Both the position numbers and the translations under genes were made by a program. The notes under the pieces were generated by a model, which was not told where the DNA came from, searched no databases, and was given only the letters and a program-made list of their open reading frames with translations. Shown piece after piece: positions 1 through 6,868 of a stretch of 9,533 nucleotides of DNA. The first letter of the stretch is position 1, and every line of letters begins with the position of its first letter. Origin of the DNA: Bacteroidota bacterium (GTDB lineage: Bacteria; Bacteroidota; Bacteroidia; Flavobacteriales; Weeksellaceae); contig JAFAAJ010000249.1 in NCBI GenBank assembly GCA_023426625.1, forward strand, positions 1 to 9,533. The letters are read 5' to 3'.

Positions 1-88
1 AAAATATACAGCCTAACAATATAAAAACCACCCAATCGTTATTCTCAGGTATTCTTACTTGATTTATATAGTTTTGTGATAGCGGCAA
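1..88 (-). CDS. DUF4271-like membrane protein, N-terminal fragment
   Basis: Read on the minus strand, the left edge encodes about 29 residues (MPLSQNYINQVRIPENNDW, then VVFILLGCIF) running out of the window without a stop. The ENNDW motif followed at once by a hydrophobic segment matches my memory of the start of flavobacterial DUF4271 integral membrane proteins, a family of unknown function. In flavobacteria that family often sits divergent from a polyprenol-phosphate mannosyltransferase, as here; this is recalled, not tested. The start is uncertain. There is no in-frame ATG, so I chose the TTG at 86-88, which lies about 15 bases downstream of a minus-strand TAATTTTG element. An in-frame ATT at 92-94 is the other candidate. 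The identity rests on few residues plus gene order. Confidence 0.55.
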   Translation of the reverse strand, partial: MPLSQNYINQVRIPENNDWVVFILLGCIF

Positions 89-102
89 CGGAATGTTTTT
101 TG

Positions 103-110
103 CAAAATTA
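103..110 (-). promoter_or_regulatory. Promoter -7 element for the leftward gene
   Basis: On the minus strand these bases read TAATTTTG, a full match to the Bacteroidota -7 consensus TAnnTTTG. Transcription would start near base 97 and give a leader of only about 9 bases before the proposed TTG start at 86-88. No good -33 TTG/TTTG partner is visible at normal spacing, so only the -7 half is supported. Confidence 0.5.
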
Positions 111-147
111 TAGATTATTTTGTATAAAATAAAAAGGTTAAATAAAC

Positions 148-155
148 TATCTTTG
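148..155 (+). promoter_or_regulatory. Promoter -7 element for the mannosyltransferase run
   Basis: TATCTTTG fits the Bacteroidota -7 consensus TAnnTTTG. A possible -33 TTTTG lies at 118-122, with a spacer of 25 bases, longer than the usual 17-23. Transcription would start near base 161, only about 4 bases before the ATG at 165. The element therefore also argues against any gene start upstream of it, such as the in-frame ATG at 120. Confidence 0.6.
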
Positions 156-164
156 CAAACTGAA

Positions 165-881
165 ATGAAAAAACTAGTCATTATTCCAACTTACAACGAA
201 AAGGAAAATATTGAAAATATTATTTCCGCGGTTTTTGCATTGGAAGATGACTTTCATATTCTGGTAGTGGATGACTCTTCACCGGACGGAACGGCTGAAG
301 TTGTAAAAGAACTGCAGAAAAAACATCCGCATCATTTGCACCTGTCCATAAGACATGTAAAAGATGGTTTAGGAAAAGCCTATATTCATGGGTTCAAGTG
401 GGCGCTCCAAAATCAATATGACTATATTTTTGAAATGGATGCCGATTTCTCTCACAATCCGAATGATCTTCCCAAACTATATAAAGCCTGCTTAAATGCC
501 GATATGTCGGTGGGTTCCCGATACTCAAAAGGAGTAAATGTAGTGAACTGGCCAATGGGAAGAGTATTGCTTTCTTATTTTGCATCCAAATACGTGAGAT
601 TCATTTTAGGACTTCCAATTCATGATACAACGGCAGGATTTGTCTGTTTCTCCAGAAAAGTGCTGGAAGAGATCGGATTGGATAATATAAAGCTTAAAGG
701 ATACGGATTTCAGATCGAAATGAAATTCAAAGCTTATAAAAAAGGCTTTAAAATAGTGGAAGAACCTATTATTTTTACAAACAGGATCTTAGGAGAAAGC
801 AAAATGAACGGAGGGATCATCCATGAAGCGGTTTTCGGGGTTTTGAATCTGAAATGGGAATCCTTAATAAACAAACTATAA
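165..881 (+). CDS. Polyprenol monophosphomannose synthase (GT2, DPM1-like)
   Basis: This is a 238-residue family 2 glycosyltransferase of the DPM1 type. Such enzymes transfer mannose from GDP-mannose to a polyprenyl phosphate at the cytoplasmic face of the membrane, supplying a lipid-linked donor for glycosylation. The N-terminal KLVIIPTYNEKENI (3-16) and DDSSPDGT (36-43) form the nucleotide-sugar binding site. MDADFSHNP (91-99) carries the metal-binding DxD, and GSRY (117-120) plus GFQIEM (181-186) follow as in DPM1 proteins. There is no C-terminal membrane segment, so it is the short soluble or peripheral form. An in-frame ATG at 120 would add 15 basic residues but lies upstream of the promoter element at 148-155, so I start at 165, where the conserved domain begins. 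The next gene follows after 10 bases. The exact acceptor lipid, and mannose rather than another hexose, are inferred from the family. Confidence 0.88.
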   Translation: MKKLVIIPTYNEKENIENIISAVFALEDDFHILVVDDSSPDGTAEVVKELQKKHPHHLHLSIRHVKDGLGKAYIHGFKWALQNQYDYIFEMDADFSHNPNDLPKLYKACLNADMSVGSRYSKGVNVVNWPMGRVLLSYFASKYVRFILGLPIHDTTAGFVCFSRKVLEEIGLDNIKLKGYGFQIEMKFKAYKKGFKIVEEPIIFTNRILGESKMNGGIIHEAVFGVLNLKWESLINKL

Positions 882-891
882 AAACGGGTTC

Positions 892-1260
892 ATGAAAAAA
901 CTGATTTGTGTTTTCGTTTTACTGTTCATGGTTTCATGTAGTGAGTATATTAATAAGCCTGAAAATCTTATTGATGAAGATACCATGGCAGAAATACTGG
1001 CTGATCTTGCGATCAATGACCAGGCTGTTTTTCTGTTTCAGGGAACCAACTTGGAAAGTGGGACAAGATTCGTTCTTAAAACCCATAATGTGAAATCAGA
1101 TGATTTTGTGGAAAGCTATAAATATTATGTAGCCAAAGATAAGCTGACGGAAATTGCAGACGAAGCGCAGAAAATACTGCTTGAAAAAGATCCGAAAGCG
1201 GAAAAGCATATCCAGGAAAAGTTGAAGAACAAACAAAATGTTCCTGCTTTTGCAAGATAA
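892..1260 (+). CDS. DUF4296 domain lipoprotein
   Basis: A 122-residue exported lipoprotein. The N-terminus is a basic pair (KK, 2-3), a hydrophobic stretch (4-14) and a lipobox ending MVSC, with Cys16 as the lipidation site. Residues after the cysteine (SEY) are only weakly like the acidic surface-export signal of some Bacteroidota. The mature part starts PENLIDEDTMAEILADL, the usual opening of DUF4296, and is helical and charged, ending in a lysine-rich tail (about 100-115). The function of DUF4296 is not known to me. The gene starts 10 bases after the mannosyltransferase stop with no Shine-Dalgarno motif, which suggests co-transcription. In flavobacteria the two families often adjoin, consistent with a shared envelope role, but that link is inference. 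Confidence 0.8.
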   Translation: MKKLICVFVLLFMVSCSEYINKPENLIDEDTMAEILADLAINDQAVFLFQGTNLESGTRFVLKTHNVKSDDFVESYKYYVAKDKLTEIADEAQKILLEKDPKAEKHIQEKLKNKQNVPAFAR

Positions 1261-1268
1261 ATTATAAT

Positions 1269-1283
1269 GTTGAAGAATGTTCC
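1269..1283 (+). repeat. Short partial repeat of the DUF4296 gene end
   Basis: GTTGAAGAATGTTCC here repeats GTTGAAGAA (1221-1229) and TGTTCC (1239-1244) inside the preceding gene, with 9 bases (encoding Lys-Gln-Asn) missing between the two halves. The frame is kept: LKNKQNVP in the gene and LKNVP here. The copy sits in a 17-codon open frame (1267-1320, ATG to TAA) in the 70-base gap before tgt. It may be a decayed tandem duplication, but it is short enough to be chance, and I do not call the small frame a gene. Confidence 0.3.
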
Positions 1284-1330
1284 ATTCGGTAAAACATCGA
1301 TTGAGGACAACATGAATTAAAATTATACGA

Positions 1331-2461
1331 ATGAAATTTTTTAATATAGAAAAAACCTCTGAAGGAAAAGCGAGAGCAGGAGAAATCACGACAGATCACG
1401 GGAAGATCCAGACGCCGATCTTTATGCCGGTAGGAACTGTGGCGAGTGTGAAAACCGTTCATCAGAGAGAATTAAAAGAAGACATAGAAGCCCAAATCAT
1501 TCTGGGTAATACTTACCACCTGTACCTTCGTCCTACCATGGACATTATGCAGGAAGCAGGAGGATTGCATAAATTTATGAACTGGGATCTTCCTATCCTT
1601 ACCGATTCAGGAGGTTTTCAGGTGTTTTCACTGGCGAGCAGCAGAAAAATGACGGAGGAAGGAGTAAAGTTCAAATCCCATATCGACGGAAGCTATCATT
1701 TCATCTCGCCGGAAAAATCTATGGAGATCCAGAGACAGATCGGAGCGGATATTTTCATGGCTTTTGATGAGTGTACACCTTATCCATGCGAATACAATCA
1801 GGCAAAATCATCCATGGAGCTTACCCACCGTTGGCTGAAAAGGTGTATTGAATGGACAGAAGAAAATAAAGAACTTTACGGACATAAACAAAGACTATTT
1901 CCTATCGTTCAGGGATCAACTTATTCTGATCTTAGAAAAATATCAGCTGAAGTAATCTCAGAAGCAGGAGCAGAAGGAAATGCCATCGGAGGACTGTCTG
2001 TAGGAGAGCCTGAAGAAGAGATGTACAGAATTACCGATGAGGTTACGGATATTTTACCAAAAGAAAAACCAAGATATCTGATGGGAGTAGGAACTCCTTG
2101 GAATATCTTGGAATCCATTGGATTAGGAATTGATATGATGGATTGCGTAATGCCTACAAGAAATGCAAGAAATGCCATGCTTTTCACATGGAAAGGGGTG
2201 ATGAATCTGAAAAATGAAAAATGGAAACGAGATTTTTCGCCTTTGGATGAATTTGGGACCAGTTATGTAGATAAAGAATATTCAAAAGCGTATCTGCGTC
2301 ATTTATTTGTGTCTAAAGAATATTTGGCAAAACAGATTGCTTCGATTCATAACCTTGCATTTTATCTGGATCTGGTAAAAGTAGCCAGAGAGCACATCAT
2401 AGCAGGTGACTTCTACGAATGGAAAAAATCTGTAGTTCCTGTACTTAGACAAAGACTTTAA
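1331..2461 (+). CDS. tgt: Queuine tRNA-ribosyltransferase (TGT)
   Basis: A 376-residue tRNA-guanine transglycosylase, which swaps guanine-34 in the anticodon of Asp, Asn, His and Tyr tRNAs for the queuosine precursor preQ1. The TIM-barrel is complete: AQIILGNTYHLYLRP (54-68), LTDSGGFQVFS (90-100) with Asp92 as the general acid/base, and IDMMDCVMPTRNARN (267-281) with Asp271 as the nucleophile, by analogy to the E. coli and Zymomonas enzymes. Length is usual. The odd part is the zinc site. Where E. coli has the CxCxxC triplet followed by YSRAYL, this protein has FGTSYVDKE followed by YSKAYL (about 308-322), with no cysteine. The histidine ligand is kept in IASIHNLAFY (336-345, His340). From memory this is usual in Bacteroidota TGTs rather than a local mutation. 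The gene precedes the LptF/LptG-type gene by 27 bases. Confidence 0.95.
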   Translation: MKFFNIEKTSEGKARAGEITTDHGKIQTPIFMPVGTVASVKTVHQRELKEDIEAQIILGNTYHLYLRPTMDIMQEAGGLHKFMNWDLPILTDSGGFQVFSLASSRKMTEEGVKFKSHIDGSYHFISPEKSMEIQRQIGADIFMAFDECTPYPCEYNQAKSSMELTHRWLKRCIEWTEENKELYGHKQRLFPIVQGSTYSDLRKISAEVISEAGAEGNAIGGLSVGEPEEEMYRITDEVTDILPKEKPRYLMGVGTPWNILESIGLGIDMMDCVMPTRNARNAMLFTWKGVMNLKNEKWKRDFSPLDEFGTSYVDKEYSKAYLRHLFVSKEYLAKQIASIHNLAFYLDLVKVAREHIIAGDFYEWKKSVVPVLRQRL

Positions 2462-2488
2462 TAAGTAAAAGTATTCAAAAAGAAAGCA

Positions 2489-3601
2489 ATGCTGAAAATT
2501 ATAGACCGATATATCATCAAAAAATACCTTGGAACATTCAGTTTCATGTTGATATTGCTGTCTATTGTGGTTCTGGTTATTGATGTTCAGCAGAAAATTC
2601 CAAGAATAGAAACTGCCAAACTGATCGATCCCAAATTGGACTTAGGATATTTCCTTGTTCATTTCTATCCTTTCTGGATCATTAACCTTGTGATGACGTT
2701 TTTGTCTATTTTGGTATTTATTTCGGTGATCTATTTTACTTCCAGAATGGCAAATAATACGGAAATTGTGGCTGTTATCAGTAGCGGTGCCAGTTTTCAC
2801 AGGTTTGCAAAACCGTATTTATTTACGTCACTGTTCATTGCTGTTATCTCGCTGGTTATAAACCACTTTGTGTTGCCTTGGGCGAATATCAAAAAGAACG
2901 AATTAGAGGCTTATACCTATAATGCGGCAAATAAAGAAAAAGTTTTAGGAACTGCTCCGGTTTCCGCACAGCTCAGCAAAACAGAATATATTTTCATTAA
3001 CTTTTGGAACAAAAGAGAAAAAAGAGGTTCAGGTTTTATCTATCAGAAATTCGATAAGAACCGAAAGATGGCGTATGAGCTTAAAGCCAATGACGTTTAC
3101 TGGGATAATGATAAAAAGCAGTTTGTATTGAATGGCTTCCTCGAGAAGATAGTAAACAAAGACGATTCTGAAAAACTGAATAACGGATTCGAATTAAGAA
3201 AAAGCTACGGACATGGACCGGAAGAACTTTTCCCGAACGAACTATTAGGACAGAATAAGACGACACCGGAACTTATCAGGTTCATTGACAGGGAAAAAGA
3301 AAAAGGAAACAGCAACCTGAATGCCCATCTTAACGAGCTGTATCAGAGAACATCCATGCCGGTTTCAATCGTTGTACTTACTTTCTTAGCGCTTTCCCTT
3401 TCCTCACAGAAAAGAAGAGGAGGATTAGGAATTAACCTGGCTGTCGGGATTTCCCTTGCTTTCGTTTTCGTATTCTCGTTTGAAGCATTAAAAGTAGTTT
3501 CGGAAAATAAAAGTATGAGCCCGGCTTTAGCCATGTGGTTCCCCAATATTGTATTCCTTCCTTTGGCGTTGGTTTTATACCTAAAGAGAGCCAATCAGTA
3601 A
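2489..3601 (+). CDS. LptF/LptG family LPS-export permease
   Basis: A 370-residue YjgP/YjgQ-type permease, part of the LptB2FG ABC complex that extracts lipopolysaccharide from the inner membrane and passes it to the periplasmic bridge. It shows the family plan: three N-terminal membrane segments (about 14-34, 54-84, 108-130), a long periplasmic beta domain (about 131-280), and three C-terminal segments (about 290-306, 315-336, 345-365). The coupling region NNTEIVAVISSGASFHRF (89-106) corresponds to the E-x-x-x-x-x-x-AG-x-S-x-x-R motif after TM2 that contacts the ATPase. I cannot tell LptF from LptG by eye; Bacteroidota often have divergent paralogues, so no symbol is given. The short gap after tgt suggests one transcript. 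Its stop overlaps the birA stop on the other strand. Confidence 0.88.
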   Translation: MLKIIDRYIIKKYLGTFSFMLILLSIVVLVIDVQQKIPRIETAKLIDPKLDLGYFLVHFYPFWIINLVMTFLSILVFISVIYFTSRMANNTEIVAVISSGASFHRFAKPYLFTSLFIAVISLVINHFVLPWANIKKNELEAYTYNAANKEKVLGTAPVSAQLSKTEYIFINFWNKREKRGSGFIYQKFDKNRKMAYELKANDVYWDNDKKQFVLNGFLEKIVNKDDSEKLNNGFELRKSYGHGPEELFPNELLGQNKTTPELIRFIDREKEKGNSNLNAHLNELYQRTSMPVSIVVLTFLALSLSSQKRRGGLGINLAVGISLAFVFVFSFEALKVVSENKSMSPALAMWFPNIVFLPLALVLYLKRANQ

Positions 3602-4305
3602 AGCATTTTTACTTCTTTGTGATAAAAAGACCTTAATCCGTCTTCCATTTCTATCCAGAGTTGCCCCTTTTCATCAGCCGATCTTATGATGCCATTTTGT
3701 CTGTCTTCTCCGGTTTCGAAAACAGCGATCTCATCTTTACGGAATAAATGGGTATTGAATTGCTTCATGATTTCCTCTTCAGAAGGAATGTTTTTTAACC
3801 TTTCAACTAGAAAGTCGTGATATTCCGAAGTAAACTTATCGAGATCAAAACGTTTTCCTGTTTGGGTTAATAAAGACCCGGCGTTGGAAACCTCAAACCT
3901 TTCCTGAAGAATATTGATGCCCGTTCCAATGATAAAATAATTTTGCTTATTGATCTTTTTCTTTTCAATCAAAATTCCGACTATTTTTTTATTTTTAAGG
4001 ATCAGATCATTGGGCCATTTTATTTTTACCGGGTTTTCAGTCAAATTGGCAAGAAAATCTCTTATAATGGTTGCGGTATAATAATTGAATAAACTATCAG
4101 GAATAGAAAAGTTTGAAGTATTTGCAGCAAGTGTATATGCTAAATTTTGTTCAGGAGCTGTGTTCCAGGCATTTCCATATTGACCTCTGCCTTTCGTTTG
4201 GTTGAAAGTATAGACGCTTACAAAATCAGAACCTTCGTAAAGTAAAAACTTGGAAATCTCGTCATTAGTAGAAGAGCATTCTTTTAGATAAAACAGTTCG
4301 CTCAT
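3595..4305 (-). CDS. birA: Biotin--[acetyl-CoA-carboxylase] ligase, no HTH domain
   Basis: A 236-residue class I biotin-protein ligase. It makes biotinyl-5'-AMP and transfers biotin to the carrier lysine of acetyl-CoA carboxylase and other biotin enzymes in the cytosol. Signature parts are present: ECSSTNDE (9-16), the biotin-binding loop TKGRGQYGNAW (37-47), KIKWPNDLIL (94-103) with the conserved lysine and WPND, and IIGTGINI (125-132). A small C-terminal domain follows (about 190-236). There is no N-terminal DNA-binding domain, so it cannot act as a biotin-operon repressor as E. coli BirA does. It is alone on the minus strand, convergent with the LptF/LptG-type gene (7-base overlap, 3595-3601) and divergent from rsfS across 87 bases. 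Confidence 0.93.
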   Translation of the reverse strand: MSELFYLKECSSTNDEISKFLLYEGSDFVSVYTFNQTKGRGQYGNAWNTAPEQNLAYTLAANTSNFSIPDSLFNYYTATIIRDFLANLTENPVKIKWPNDLILKNKKIVGILIEKKKINKQNYFIIGTGINILQERFEVSNAGSLLTQTGKRFDLDKFTSEYHDFLVERLKNIPSEEEIMKQFNTHLFRKDEIAVFETGEDRQNGIIRSADEKGQLWIEMEDGLRSFYHKEVKMLY

Positions 4306-4313
4306 TTAAGAAA

Positions 4314-4346
4314 ACTTTAAGACTTTAAAGCCTTAAAAGTAAGGCT
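4314..4346. promoter_or_regulatory. Repeat-rich birA/rsfS divergent region with an inverted repeat
   Basis: Two tandem 8-base units, ACTTTAAG (4314-4321) and ACTTTAAA (4322-4329), lead into a perfect inverted repeat, AGCCTT (4329-4334), a 6-base loop, AAGGCT (4341-4346). The inverted repeat overlaps the possible birA promoter. It could be a protein-binding site controlling one or both genes, or a leader hairpin. No bound factor is known to me, and the birA protein here lacks the domain that would make it its own repressor. Confidence 0.35.
4334..4341 (-). promoter_or_regulatory. Possible birA promoter -7 element
   Basis: On the minus strand these bases read TACTTTTA, matching TAnnTTTG at all but the last base. 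A TTG lies about 18 bases upstream on the same strand (within TATTGTTTT). Transcription would begin roughly 20 bases before the birA ATG. The match is imperfect in AT-rich sequence, so confidence is low. Confidence 0.35.
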
Positions 4347-4364
4347 AAAGTAAAGAAAAAACAA

Positions 4365-4372
4365 TAAATTTG
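4365..4372 (+). promoter_or_regulatory. Promoter -7 element for rsfS-ftsH
   Basis: TAAATTTG is a full match to the Bacteroidota -7 consensus TAnnTTTG and is followed by CA, as at the other promoters in this window. The expected start is near base 4378, giving a leader of about 15 bases before the rsfS ATG at 4393. No clear -33 TTG is present at normal spacing. Confidence 0.55.
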
Positions 4373-4392
4373 CAGATTATAGTATATTTTTA

Positions 4393-4761
4393 ATGAATAA
4401 AACAGCAGAAAAGAAAGAATTATTAGATAAAATTGTTGAAGCTATCCAGGATGTTAAAGGTGAAGATATCATGATCTTCGATCTTTCAAAGATAGAAAAC
4501 TCTGTAGCTGAGACATTTGTGATATGTAGTGGGAATTCGAACACGCAGGTAGCTGCCATTGCAGGAAGTGTGGAGAGAAAAGTGAGAAACGAACTTAAAG
4601 AAAGACCATGGCATGTGGAAGGTACCGAAAATGCGATGTGGGTTTTGGTAGATTATGTTTCAACAGTAGTTCATATATTTCAGAAACAGGTACGTGAGTA
4701 CTATGATATAGAAGAACTTTGGGGTGATGCGGTAATCACCAAAATTGAAAATGAATTTTAA
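4393..4761 (+). CDS. rsfS: Ribosome silencing factor RsfS
   Basis: A 122-residue RsfS/YbeB/Iojap-family protein. It binds ribosomal protein uL14 on the large subunit and blocks joining of the small subunit, lowering translation when nutrients are short. The family core is clear: a helical N-terminus (1-22), GEDIMIFDLSKI (23-34), FVICSGNSNTQVAAIA (42-57), and WHVEGTENAMWVLVDY (73-88), then VVHIF and a C-terminal REYYDIEELWGDA (101-113). Length is typical. It has its own promoter element upstream and is followed 16 bases later by ftsH, so the two are probably co-transcribed. Confidence 0.95.
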   Translation: MNKTAEKKELLDKIVEAIQDVKGEDIMIFDLSKIENSVAETFVICSGNSNTQVAAIAGSVERKVRNELKERPWHVEGTENAMWVLVDYVSTVVHIFQKQVREYYDIEELWGDAVITKIENEF

Positions 4762-4777
4762 ATTTTAAAAAGTATAA

Positions 4778-6760
4778 ATGAACAATAAAGGATTCAACTG
4801 GTTTTTCCCGATTGCGATCATAGCACTTTTGTTGTTTTTTGGTTCCAATTTTTTAGGAGGCGATAATGCAAAATCTATAGATGAAGATGAATTCTTCAGA
4901 GTTATGCAGTCCGGAAAAGTTCAGAATATTATCATATACAAAGACACAGAAAAAGCCGATGTATTTCTTACACAAGCTGCAAAAACAGCGATGGTGAAGA
5001 AAAAAAATGAAAGTGACCCGTTTTCAGCTTTCGAGATGGCTCCAAAGGCAGATTACTCAGTTAAGTTTGGTGATTTGCAGCTTTTCCTTCAAAAATTCGA
5101 TAAAACAAAAGCAGAAAATGCCAATATTAAAACCACTAAAGATTATGGAGCGGGAAAAAGCCCGTTTGCCGATATCTTGGTTTCAGCATTGATCTGGATT
5201 GCTATTTTAGGATTATTCTACTTCCTTCTCTTCAGAAGAATGGGTGGTGGAGGAGGTCCCGGTGGACAAATTTTTTCCATTGGAAAATCCAAAGCAAAAC
5301 TTTTTGATGAAAAAGAAAGAATTCAGGTAACATTTAAAGATGTTGCAGGCTTGGAAGGCGCAAAAGAAGAGGTTCAGGAAGTTGTAGATTTCCTGAAAAA
5401 CTCTGAAAAATATACAAGACTGGGAGGTAAAATTCCGAAAGGAGTTCTTTTGGTAGGTCCTCCGGGAACAGGTAAAACCTTATTGGCAAAAGCTGTAGCA
5501 GGAGAAGCTAAAGTTCCTTTCTTCTCACTTTCAGGATCAGATTTCGTTGAAATGTTTGTAGGAGTTGGAGCTTCCAGAGTAAGAGATCTTTTTGCGCAGG
5601 CAAAAGCAAAATCTCCTGCCATTATTTTCATTGATGAGATTGATGCCATCGGACGTGCGAGAGGAAAAAATAACTTTTCAGGTGGAAATGACGAAAGAGA
5701 AAATACATTGAACCAGCTGCTTACGGAAATGGACGGTTTCGGAACAGATACCAATGTTATCGTAATGGCGGCAACCAACAGAGCGGATATCCTGGATAAA
5801 GCCTTGATGAGAGCCGGGCGTTTTGACCGTTCCATCTATGTAGATCTTCCGGAATTACACGAAAGACGACAGATATTTGATGTGCACTTGCAAAAGATCA
5901 AATTAGATAATAATGTAGACAGGGAATTTTTGGCAAAACAAACGCCTGGATTCAGTGGAGCAGATATCGCCAATGTTTGTAATGAAGCAGCTCTTATTGC
6001 AGCAAGAAACAACCACGAATCAGTAACAAAACAGGATTTCCTTGATGCGGTAGACAGAATTATCGGAGGTCTTGAAAAGAAAAATAAAGCCATCAAACCT
6101 TCTGAAAAGAAAAGAGTGGCTTATCATGAAGCAGGACATGCTACGATTTCATGGTTGGTAGAACACGCTTCACCTCTATTGAAAGTTACGATCGTTCCAA
6201 GAGGGCGTTCATTGGGAGCAGCGTGGTATCTTCCAGAGGAAAGACAGCTTACAACTACAGAGCAGATGCTTGATGAAATGTGTGCTACCTTAGGAGGAAG
6301 AGCCGCAGAACAGGTGATATTTAATAATATTTCCACCGGTGCTTTATCTGATTTGGAAAGCGTAACAAAAAGAGCTCAGGCGATGGTTACGATCTACGGA
6401 TTAAGCCCTAATATCGGTAATATTTCTTACTATGACAGTTCCGGTCAGTCTGAATATTCTTTCGGGAAACCTTATTCGGAAGAGACAGCAACAAAGATTG
6501 ATGCAGAGATCAAAAGACTGATCGAAGATCAATATGACAGAGCGGTGCAGATTCTTACGGATAATAAAGATAAGCTGGACGCACTTGCTAACAAACTTTT
6601 GGAAAAAGAAGTGATCTTCCGTGAAGATTTGGAAGAAGTATTCGGTAAAAGAGCTTGGGATCCTGAATTAACGGAGAAGCCTGTGACGAACACTATTCCG
6701 GAGAAAGAAAACGAAGAAGAAAGTGAAACTCAGGCACCTGAGAGTTCTACTCAACTTTAA
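4778..6760 (+). CDS. ftsH: ATP-dependent zinc metalloprotease FtsH
   Basis: A complete 660-residue membrane-anchored AAA+ protease that forms hexamers and degrades misfolded membrane proteins and selected soluble substrates. Order of parts: first membrane segment (about 9-25), periplasmic domain (about 30-130), second membrane segment (about 132-152), glycine-rich linker (154-163), AAA module with Walker A GPPGTGKT (227-234), pore motif FVG (260-262), Walker B FIDEID (284-289) and second region of homology AATNRADILDKALMRAGR (331-348) with arginine fingers. The protease has zinc motif HEAGH (450-454; His450, Glu451, His454), with Asp525 in SDLES as the likely third ligand. The tail (about 632-660) is acidic and rich in Glu, Thr and Pro, with no visible fold. 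A strong terminator follows the gene. Confidence 0.97.
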   Translation: MNNKGFNWFFPIAIIALLLFFGSNFLGGDNAKSIDEDEFFRVMQSGKVQNIIIYKDTEKADVFLTQAAKTAMVKKKNESDPFSAFEMAPKADYSVKFGDLQLFLQKFDKTKAENANIKTTKDYGAGKSPFADILVSALIWIAILGLFYFLLFRRMGGGGGPGGQIFSIGKSKAKLFDEKERIQVTFKDVAGLEGAKEEVQEVVDFLKNSEKYTRLGGKIPKGVLLVGPPGTGKTLLAKAVAGEAKVPFFSLSGSDFVEMFVGVGASRVRDLFAQAKAKSPAIIFIDEIDAIGRARGKNNFSGGNDERENTLNQLLTEMDGFGTDTNVIVMAATNRADILDKALMRAGRFDRSIYVDLPELHERRQIFDVHLQKIKLDNNVDREFLAKQTPGFSGADIANVCNEAALIAARNNHESVTKQDFLDAVDRIIGGLEKKNKAIKPSEKKRVAYHEAGHATISWLVEHASPLLKVTIVPRGRSLGAAWYLPEERQLTTTEQMLDEMCATLGGRAAEQVIFNNISTGALSDLESVTKRAQAMVTIYGLSPNIGNISYYDSSGQSEYSFGKPYSEETATKIDAEIKRLIEDQYDRAVQILTDNKDKLDALANKLLEKEVIFREDLEEVFGKRAWDPELTEKPVTNTIPEKENEEESETQAPESSTQL

Positions 6761-6785
6761 GAAATATTCAAAATAATTCAAATTT

Positions 6786-6817
6786 AAACCTGGTAATTTA
6801 AAATTATCAGGTTTTTT
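6786..6817 (+). terminator. Intrinsic terminator after ftsH
   Basis: AAACCTGGTAATT pairs with AATTATCAGGTTT (one G-U pair) to form a stem of about 12-13 base pairs around a very short loop, followed at once by a run of T to 6817. It starts 26 bases after the ftsH stop and separates rsfS-ftsH from the LUD-cdsA-psd run. Confidence 0.9.
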
Positions 6818-6836
6818 CATATTTAAGGGTACTTTT

Positions 6837-6868
6837 TTAGAATCTATATAATTAATTTTTTATTTTTG
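6837..6868 (+). promoter_or_regulatory. Promoter for the LUD-cdsA-psd run
   Basis: TATTTTTG (6861-6868) matches the -7 consensus TAnnTTTG. TTAG (6837-6840), one base off the -33 TTTG, lies 20 bases upstream, within normal spacing. Transcription would begin near 6875, about 20 bases before the TTG start at 6896. Its place just after a terminator supports it as the promoter of a new operon. Confidence 0.6.

Noticed and set aside
120..164. N-terminal extension of the mannosyltransferase from the ATG at 120
   Set aside because: It spans the TATCTTTG promoter element, adds residues unlike the family, and the conserved domain starts right at the ATG at 165.
1267..1320. 17-codon frame as a real leader peptide gene
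   Set aside because: There is no attenuator hairpin, codon run or promoter around it; it is better seen as part of a possible repeat remnant.
1096..1462. Overlapping minus-strand open frames across the DUF4296-tgt junction
   Set aside because: Low-complexity Phe/Ile/Ser-rich translations opposite two well-supported genes; no promoter element points into them.
1921..2187. 88-codon minus-strand open frame inside tgt
   Set aside because: It lies opposite the highly conserved TGT active-site region and shows no domain or start signal of its own.
5374..5835. 153-codon minus-strand open frame inside ftsH
   Set aside because: It is opposite the most conserved part of the FtsH AAA domain, has a serine- and proline-rich composition typical of antisense shadows, and resembles no family I know.
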